From Stenotrophobium sp040387055 (GTDB lineage Bacteria; Pseudomonadota; Gammaproteobacteria; Nevskiales; Nevskiaceae): a DNA stretch of 20,944 nucleotides. Numbering within the stretch: the stretch's first letter is position 1; every line of letters starts with the position of its first letter. The stretch covers positions 1-20,944 of the forward strand of contig JAZKEM010000048.1 in NCBI GenBank assembly GCA_040387055.1, read 5' to 3'. Below the pieces are notes generated by a model. That model ran no database searches. It worked only from the letters and a program-made list of their open reading frames with translations, and was not told the DNA's origin. Shown here in pieces: positions 15,063 through 20,944 of this stretch. Made by a program: the position numbers and the translations under genes.

Positions 15063-16427
15063 TTGACAGAGCCGCTCTACTTTCCGTTTTATGTATCTGA
15101 CACGGCCTTGCGAGACCGCGCCCTCTTGAACGAAATACCTCTAAATTTTTTCATCGTCTTACTGGTTGTCCTGATTCTGCTCTCGGCGTTTTTCGCTGGG
15201 TCAGAGACGGCGTTGATGTCGATCAACCGCTACCGTTTGCGCCATCTGGCCAAGCACGGCCACCGCGGCGCGCAGTTTGCTGAAAAGCTACTTAAGCGCC
15301 CGGATCGCCTGATCGGCATGATCCTGCTGGGCAATATCGCGGTTCATTCCGCATCCTCCGCAATCACTACCTTTATTACCCTGCGCCTTTGGGGTGAGAG
15401 CTGGATTGCTGCAACAACTGGCGTTCTGACGCTATTTATCCTTATCTTCGGCGAAATCGCGCCAAAAACGCTTAGCGCGCTTTACCCTGAGCGCGTAGCG
15501 ATCCCTTCGTCTTACATCTATATCGTCCTGCAGTGGATTTTGTTCCCGATTGTTTGGCTGACCAATCTGATGAGCAATGGTGTACTGCGGCTGTTGGGTG
15601 TCTCGCCGGAAGATGCGGCTGAGCACAGTCTTAGCGTTGAGGAGTTGCGCTCAGTCGTTGCCGAAGCTGGCGCCTTGATCCCGCAACGTCACCAACGCAT
15701 GTTGCTGTCGATCCTTGATCTCGAAAAAGCCACCGTTGAAGACATCATGGTGCCGCGCAATGAAATCATTGGCATCGACATCTCCGAGCCTTGGGATGTA
15801 GTCCGCGAAGAGATCATCAGCAGTCAGCACACTCGTCTGCCGGTGTTTGATGGATCGATTGACGACCTTAAGGGCGTCGTTCACCTGCGCCGCGTGGTGC
15901 GCCTCGCTGCTGAAGACAAACTGGACACGGAATCGCTGCTAACACTGGTTCGCGAGCCTTACTTCATTCCAGAAGGCACGCCGCTAAATCAGCAGTTGCT
16001 GAACTTCCAGAACCAAAAACGCCGCATTGGCTTTGTTGTCGACGAGTACGGTGATATCCAAGGCTTGGTGACGCTTGAAGACATTCTTGAAGAAGTGGTT
16101 GGCGAGTTCACGTCTGATCCCGCAACGAGCATGAAGAATGTCTACGCTGATCCTGATGGAAGCTTCCGCGTCACTGGCTTTGCCACCATCCGCAGTCTCA
16201 ATCGCAGACTGGGCTGGAAGCTCCCCGTAGAAGGCCCCAAGACGCTCAATGGTTTGGTACTGGAAAAACTCGAAAACATTCCGCAGCCAGGGCGACGCTT
16301 GGATATTGCTGGGTACGATATCGAGATCACTGAGACGCGTGCCAACGCTGTGAAGTCAGCGCGTATCCGTCCGCCTACGATCATCGCCGCTGCGCCGAAA
16401 GCAAAAAGACTCAAGCCGATTCACTAA
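15063..16427 (+). CDS. corB: CorB/HlyC-CorC family (CNNM) transporter
   Basis: The layout is DUF21/CNNM membrane domain (about 35-205, with FFAGSETALMSINRYRLRHL), a CBS pair (about 225-345, starting VEDIMVPRNEI and ending VTLEDILEEVVGEF), and the C-terminal CorC_HlyC domain (about 365-440). This is the architecture of E. coli CorB (YfjD) and CNNM Mg2+ transporters, which are linked to Mg2+ and Co2+ efflux and resistance. The longest frame starts at TTG 15063, giving 454 residues. A second TTG at 15126 would give an N-terminus whose distance to the GSET motif equals that of E. coli CorB; neither has a strong Shine-Dalgarno. It follows ypjD by 24 bp, so the two are probably co-transcribed. Confidence 0.9.
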   Translation: MTEPLYFPFYVSDTALRDRALLNEIPLNFFIVLLVVLILLSAFFAGSETALMSINRYRLRHLAKHGHRGAQFAEKLLKRPDRLIGMILLGNIAVHSASSAITTFITLRLWGESWIAATTGVLTLFILIFGEIAPKTLSALYPERVAIPSSYIYIVLQWILFPIVWLTNLMSNGVLRLLGVSPEDAAEHSLSVEELRSVVAEAGALIPQRHQRMLLSILDLEKATVEDIMVPRNEIIGIDISEPWDVVREEIISSQHTRLPVFDGSIDDLKGVVHLRRVVRLAAEDKLDTESLLTLVREPYFIPEGTPLNQQLLNFQNQKRRIGFVVDEYGDIQGLVTLEDILEEVVGEFTSDPATSMKNVYADPDGSFRVTGFATIRSLNRRLGWKLPVEGPKTLNGLVLEKLENIPQPGRRLDIAGYDIEITETRANAVKSARIRPPTIIAAAPKAKRLKPIH

Positions 16428-16605
16428 CATCAAGATTGAGATTTTTCTGTTCGCGTCGAACCAGCTTTTGAGTTAGCTTGCTTGGGCGTTTGAGTGCAAT
16501 GAGCTTGGAGTTGCGATAGCGAAACCCTTTTTAGTCTGCAATCTCTATATACAACTGACCTTGCGTCAAAGAGATTAGCGGCAATTTATTAGATGGGGAA
16601 AACCG

Positions 16606-17799
16606 ATGCGAATCAGCAAGCCTGCAATCAAGCTTGAACAGTCCAATGCTGTCGTGCTTACCCTCGGATTGATCCTTGCCTGCACCATCAGCGCCTGCTC
16701 CAAGCCCCCGCCTGCTACGCCGCCAACACCTGATGTTGCGGTGCTAAAACTAATTGCCGCGCCCGCTGATGTGACGGTTGAATACGTCGCCCAAACCGAA
16801 GCCTTTAACGCCACCGAAATTCGTCCGCGTGTCGGCGGGCTGCTGGAGAAACAGGTCGCTGTTGAAGGCTCCACAATCAAGAAGGGCGATGTCTTGTTCG
16901 TGATTGATCAACAGCCTTACCTGCTCGCGATTTCCCAAGCGACTGCCGCATTGGCGCAGGCGCAGGCCGCGCTGGAGCAGTCACAACGCGATCTGGCGCG
17001 CGTGCAACCGCTGGCCGATGCCAACGCCGTCAGCCAGCAAGAACTTGATGCTGTAACAGCGCGCAACTCAGCCAACAAAGCATCGGTCGCGGCTGCAGAA
17101 TCAAGCATCAAATCGGCCAAGCTCAATCTCGGCTACTCGACTGTCACCTCGCCTATCGATGGCATTGTCGGCCGCACTCAACTGCGCGTCGGCGGCGTGG
17201 TGACTGCCTACAACACCTTGCTGACGACGGTTTATGCAACCGATCCGATGTATGTGAATTTCAATGTCAGCGAACAACGCATGCTGGCGCTGCAAGCCCG
17301 TTTCGGCAGCGAAAAAAACGTCAACAGTCACTACGCCGATGCCGACAGCTTCAAGCTGTTGCTGGCTGATGGCTCCGTATTTCCACAACGTGCCAAGCTC
17401 AATCTGGTCGATCAAAAGGTTGATCAGGCCACCGGCACTGTGCGCATCCGTCTGGAGGTGCCCAACCCCGGCCATGTTCTGCGCGACAGCCAGTTCGCGC
17501 GCGTTGTGGTGACAGTGGATCATTTACCTGCGGCTCTACGCGTACCGCAACGTGCCGTGCAGGAGCTACAAGGCAAGACTTCGCTGTGGATGATGGCCGC
17601 TGACGGCACCGTCGCGATGCGCGATGTGCAGATGGGCGAACGCTTGGATGACAATTGGCTGATCAACTCTGGCGTCAAGGCTGGCGAGACGGTGGTGGTC
17701 GACGGCGTGCAGAAGCTGAAGCCGGGCATCAAGGTGAATGCGCAGCCATTGGGAGAGCCGGCCAAGCCGACGACCGCCGCAGCCGCTGCGGGGCACTAA
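16606..17799 (+). CDS. RND efflux periplasmic adaptor (membrane fusion) lipoprotein
   Basis: A 397-residue AcrA/MexA-type adaptor that links the inner-membrane pump to an outer-membrane channel. A signal segment (about 15-30) ends in the lipobox ISAC with Cys31, so the mature protein should be lipid-anchored in the periplasm. The split lipoyl domain (RPRVGGLLEK to KGDVLFVIDQ, then TSPIDGIVGRT) surrounds an alpha hairpin (about 106-180). Beta-barrel and membrane-proximal domains follow (LVDQKVDQATGTVRIRLEV). GGGGA lies 6 nt before the ATG. The 178 bp upstream contains an AATCTCT/AGAGATT inverted repeat (16540-16546, 16570-16576) but no clear promoter. The pump gene starts 3 bp downstream. Confidence 0.93.
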   Translation: MRISKPAIKLEQSNAVVLTLGLILACTISACSKPPPATPPTPDVAVLKLIAAPADVTVEYVAQTEAFNATEIRPRVGGLLEKQVAVEGSTIKKGDVLFVIDQQPYLLAISQATAALAQAQAALEQSQRDLARVQPLADANAVSQQELDAVTARNSANKASVAAAESSIKSAKLNLGYSTVTSPIDGIVGRTQLRVGGVVTAYNTLLTTVYATDPMYVNFNVSEQRMLALQARFGSEKNVNSHYADADSFKLLLADGSVFPQRAKLNLVDQKVDQATGTVRIRLEVPNPGHVLRDSQFARVVVTVDHLPAALRVPQRAVQELQGKTSLWMMAADGTVAMRDVQMGERLDDNWLINSGVKAGETVVVDGVQKLKPGIKVNAQPLGEPAKPTTAAAAAGH

Positions 17800-17802
17800 G
17801 CC

Positions 17803-20800
17803 ATGATCAATTTCTTTATCGATCGACCGATCTTTGCTTCGGTCCTGTCGATCGTCATCACGATTGCCGGTGCCATTGCACTCACGCAGCTGCCAATCGC
17901 GCGTTATCCCAGCATCACGCCGCCATCAATTGTCGTGAGCACCAGTTTCCCTGGCGCCGATGCTGCGACGGTTGAACAATCGGTTGCTGCGCCGATCGAA
18001 CAACAGGTCAATGGCGTTCCGCACATGCTCTACATGAGCTCGAAGAGCGGCAATGATGGCTCCTATAGCTTGAATGTCACCTTCGACGTCGGCACTGACC
18101 AAGACATTGCTGCCGTCAACGTGCAGAACAAAGTTGCGATTGCACAGCGCCAATTGCCACAAGAGGTTGTGCGTCAAGGCGTCACCGTAACCCAACGCCA
18201 GCCGCAGATTTTGCTGCTGGTGGCCTTGAGCGCAACCGATCCCAAGTTTGATTATCTGTTCCTCTGCAACTACGCCACGCTGAATATCTATGACGCCCTC
18301 GCCCGCGTGCCGGGTGTTGGCCAGGTGGTGGTGTTGGGTGGCCGCGATTACGGCATGCGTATCTGGCTCGACCCAGTAAAAATGGCGCGCCTAGGTGTCA
18401 CTACTCAAGACATCACCAGCGTGCTGAATGAACAGAACGTGGTGGCGCCTGCTGGCACCATCGGTGCCGAGCCTGCGCCCAAGGGTCAGGAAAAAACCTA
18501 CGCCGTCAGCGTGCGCGGTCGCTTGAGCCAGCCTTCCGAATACGAAAACATCGTTGTGCGTGCACAAAGCGATGGTTCATTGGTGCAGGTCAAGGACGTC
18601 GCTCGCGTAGAACTGGCTGCCACTGACTACACCCGCTCCAGCCGCCTCAACGGCCAGCCGGTGGCGAACATCGGCATCTACCAACTGCCCGATGCTAATG
18701 CGCTGGATGTTGCCAAGGGCATCCGCAAAACCATGGATGGGCTCGCCAAGAATTTCCCGGCCGGCATTCAATATTCGATTCCTTTCGATACCACGCTGTT
18801 TGTTTCCGAATCGGTGCACGAGGTTCAGCTCACACTCTATATCGCAGCCGCTCTGGTCTTGCTGGTGGTGTTCATCTTCCTTGAAAGCTGGCGCGCGACT
18901 TTGATCCCGATGCTGGCGGTGCCAATTTCCATCATTGGCGCCTTCAGCGTGTTTTTGCTGCTGGGCTTCTCGATCAACACGCTCACCCTGTTTGCCTTGG
19001 TGCTAGCCATTGGTCTGGTGGTGGACGATGCCATCGTCGTGGTCGAAGCCGTTACTGAAAAAATGGATGAGCATCATCTTTCAGCGCGAGAAGCCACTCG
19101 CGAGGCCATGAAAGATGTAGCCGGCCCGGTGATGGCGATTGCCTTGGTGCTCTGCGCGGTGTTTGTCCCCGTCGCGTTCGTGCCGGGCCTTGCCGGCCAG
19201 TTCTACAAACAGTTTGCCTTGACCTTGTCGGTGTCGGTGATCATCTCCGCCATCGTTGCACTCACCTTTACGCCGGCGATGTGTGCCCTGCTGCTGAAGC
19301 CGACGGCAGAGTCGCGCTGGGGCGGCCCGCTGGGCGCGTTCTTTGGCGGATTCAACCGCCTGTTTTCGCGCTTCACTGCGAGCTACACGCGCACGGTGCG
19401 CAGCACCATTCGCCGCTCAAGCTTGTCGGTATTGGTGTTTGTCATCATTGCTGGTGCCGCGGTGTATCTCATGGCTCATCGCCCTGGCGGTTTTGTGCCG
19501 GATGAAGATCAGGGCTATTTGATTACGGCGATCAGCCTGCCGCCCGGCGCTTCTCTGCAACGCACTGAAGATGTGTTGACGCAATACCGCGCGATTACCA
19601 GCACGATTCCTGAAGTGGAGAACACCGTAGCCATCAGCGGCTTCAATCTGCTGGCCGGCATTACTTCCTCATCGGCAGCCACGGTATTTCTCACGCTGAA
19701 ACCCTGGCATGAGCGTCATCGCGGTTCAAAACAAATTGTTGAAGAACTTTCCGCCAAGGCCTCGCACATTCGTGAAGCCAATCTTCTGGTGCTCAATCCG
19801 CCGCCGATCCCCGGCATTGGCCAGGCCGGTGGCTTTGAATTTGTACTGGAAGACCATAGCGGCGGCGATCTCAACCACTTTGTTGCCGTACTACAAAACC
19901 TGCTGGGCACAGCGAATCAGCAGCCAGAGCTGACGCGTGTGTTCAGCCAGTTCAATGCCAACACACCGCAAATTGAATACGTGATTGATCGCGAACGCGC
20001 CAAGACTCTCGGCATTCCGATCAGCAATATTTTTTCTTCCTTGCAAACCTTTCTTGGTGGCAGCTATATCAACGACTTCAACCTGTTCGGCCGCACCTTC
20101 CGTGTCACCGCACAGGCTGAAGGCGCAGCGCGCGCGACGCCAGAAGCCGTCAATCATCTCTATGTGCGTTCAGCAACCGGCGAGATGGTGCCCTTGTCGA
20201 CCTTGGTGTCGATCAAGACCAAGCCAACCCCGGACTATATTGAGCGCTACAACGTATTCCGCTCGATTACGGTCAACGGTTCGCCCAAGCCCGGCGTGAG
20301 TTCCGGCGACGCCACCAAAGCGATGGAACGTCTCGCCGCTGATCTGCCTGCCGGTTATGGCTATGAATGGACGGGTAGCACTTTCCAGGAAAAGAAATCC
20401 GCCGGACAAGCGCCGTATATTTTCGCCGCCGCGCTGCTGTTCGTATTTCTGGTGTTGGCCGCACAGTATGAAAGTTGGGCGGTACCGTTTGCGGTGTTGC
20501 TGTCTATTCCCTTTGCCCTGTTCGGCGCATTTTCGGCGCTGGCCTGGCGCGGCATGGCCAACGACATTTATGCCCAAATCGGTCTGGTGATGCTGATAGG
20601 TTTGGCTGCCAAGAACGCGATTCTGATCGTCGAATTTGCCAAGCTCTCGCATGAAAACGGCAAGTCGCTGGTCGAGGCCGCCGTCGAAGGAGCGCGTCTA
20701 CGTCTGCGCCCAATCCTGATGACTTCCTTCGCCTTCATCCTCGGCACCGTACCTTTGGTCATTGCCACTGGCGCGGGCGCTGGCTCACGTCAGGTGCTGG

Positions 20801-20944
20801 GCACAACCGTTGTATTCGGCATGCTGGCCGCGACCATGATCGGCATCTTTTTGGTGCCGCTGTTCTATGTATTGATTCAAGGGGCGGTGGAACGCTGGCG
20901 GCCACCCACACCTCGCGTCGCCGTGAATCCGGAGCATCACTCAT
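17803..20944 (+). CDS. HAE1-type RND efflux pump inner-membrane subunit (3' end outside window)
   Basis: I translated 1047 codons without an internal stop or frameshift; the frame runs off the window. AcrB is 1049 residues, so only a few residues, or just the stop, are missing. It begins NFFIDRPIFASVLS, typical of the family. The proton-relay pair is VVDDAIVVVE (Asp408/409), Lys lies in GLAAKNAILIVEFAK (about 937), and RLRPILMTSFAF follows. Two repeats of transmembrane helices plus large periplasmic loops are evident. The LGGRDYGMRIWLDP and SVLNEQNVVAPAGTIGAEP segments resemble the AcrB/MexF branch that exports drugs and other hydrophobic compounds, rather than heavy-metal (HME) pumps. Substrates cannot be inferred. 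No regulator or outer-membrane factor gene is visible in the window. Confidence 0.95.
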   Translation, partial: MINFFIDRPIFASVLSIVITIAGAIALTQLPIARYPSITPPSIVVSTSFPGADAATVEQSVAAPIEQQVNGVPHMLYMSSKSGNDGSYSLNVTFDVGTDQDIAAVNVQNKVAIAQRQLPQEVVRQGVTVTQRQPQILLLVALSATDPKFDYLFLCNYATLNIYDALARVPGVGQVVVLGGRDYGMRIWLDPVKMARLGVTTQDITSVLNEQNVVAPAGTIGAEPAPKGQEKTYAVSVRGRLSQPSEYENIVVRAQSDGSLVQVKDVARVELAATDYTRSSRLNGQPVANIGIYQLPDANALDVAKGIRKTMDGLAKNFPAGIQYSIPFDTTLFVSESVHEVQLTLYIAAALVLLVVFIFLESWRATLIPMLAVPISIIGAFSVFLLLGFSINTLTLFALVLAIGLVVDDAIVVVEAVTEKMDEHHLSAREATREAMKDVAGPVMAIALVLCAVFVPVAFVPGLAGQFYKQFALTLSVSVIISAIVALTFTPAMCALLLKPTAESRWGGPLGAFFGGFNRLFSRFTASYTRTVRSTIRRSSLSVLVFVIIAGAAVYLMAHRPGGFVPDEDQGYLITAISLPPGASLQRTEDVLTQYRAITSTIPEVENTVAISGFNLLAGITSSSAATVFLTLKPWHERHRGSKQIVEELSAKASHIREANLLVLNPPPIPGIGQAGGFEFVLEDHSGGDLNHFVAVLQNLLGTANQQPELTRVFSQFNANTPQIEYVIDRERAKTLGIPISNIFSSLQTFLGGSYINDFNLFGRTFRVTAQAEGAARATPEAVNHLYVRSATGEMVPLSTLVSIKTKPTPDYIERYNVFRSITVNGSPKPGVSSGDATKAMERLAADLPAGYGYEWTGSTFQEKKSAGQAPYIFAAALLFVFLVLAAQYESWAVPFAVLLSIPFALFGAFSALAWRGMANDIYAQIGLVMLIGLAAKNAILIVEFAKLSHENGKSLVEAAVEGARLRLRPILMTSFAFILGTVPLVIATGAGAGSRQVLGTTVVFGMLAATMIGIFLVPLFYVLIQGAVERWRPPTPRVAVNPEHHS

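Noticed and set aside
1..20944. Mobile elements, prophage, CRISPR arrays, tRNA/rRNA genes, new defence systems
   Set aside because: No transposase, integrase, regularly spaced repeats, cloverleaf sequence or defence-type domains seen; gene content and spacing are typical of a conserved chromosomal core.

Overview
The window looks like a chromosomal segment of a gammaproteobacterium outside the Enterobacterales. Base composition is mid-range and roughly even by eye (not computed). The block gyrA–mtnA–mtaD–ubiG–mupP–yciK matches the arrangement known from Pseudomonas and relatives. The block rluB–scpB–scpA–trpS–M50 protease is also common in Gammaproteobacteria. I cannot place the organism below class. 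Nearly all genes are intact and of ordinary housekeeping type. I see no prophage, insertion sequence, CRISPR array, tRNA or rRNA.

Layout. (1) Positions 1-127: the start of a minus-strand ribbon-helix-helix (CopG/antitoxin-like) gene that leaves the window, with a perfect 18-bp palindrome in its upstream region. (2) Positions 234-3571, minus strand: yqaA (DedA-like membrane protein) and gyrA, separated by a T-tailed terminator and a CTAGCG-rich hairpin. The gyrA leader holds a second terminator, two promoter candidates and a hairpin that puts the Shine-Dalgarno sequence in its loop. (3) Positions 3687-6053: mtnA and mtaD are divergent and both belong to 5'-methylthioadenosine salvage. (4) Positions 4743-9938, plus strand: mtaD, ubiG and mupP are joined by ATGA overlaps. 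A membrane GGDEF-EAL protein with both active sites eroded and the SDR gene yciK follow, ending at a bidirectional terminator shared with rluB. (5) Positions 9992-14159, minus strand: M50 protease, trpS, scpA, scpB and rluB form one tight operon linking tRNA charging, the condensin-type ScpAB partners and 23S rRNA pseudouridylation. (6) Positions 14250-16427, plus strand: ypjD (CcsA-like) and a CorB/CNNM transporter. (7) Positions 16606-20944, plus strand: a lipoprotein adaptor and an HAE1-type RND pump, the latter running off the window a few residues from its expected end.

No clearly undescribed system is present. The best leads are the catalytically degenerate GGDEF-EAL protein inserted between mupP and yciK, the elaborate gyrA leader, and the palindrome beside the RHH gene.
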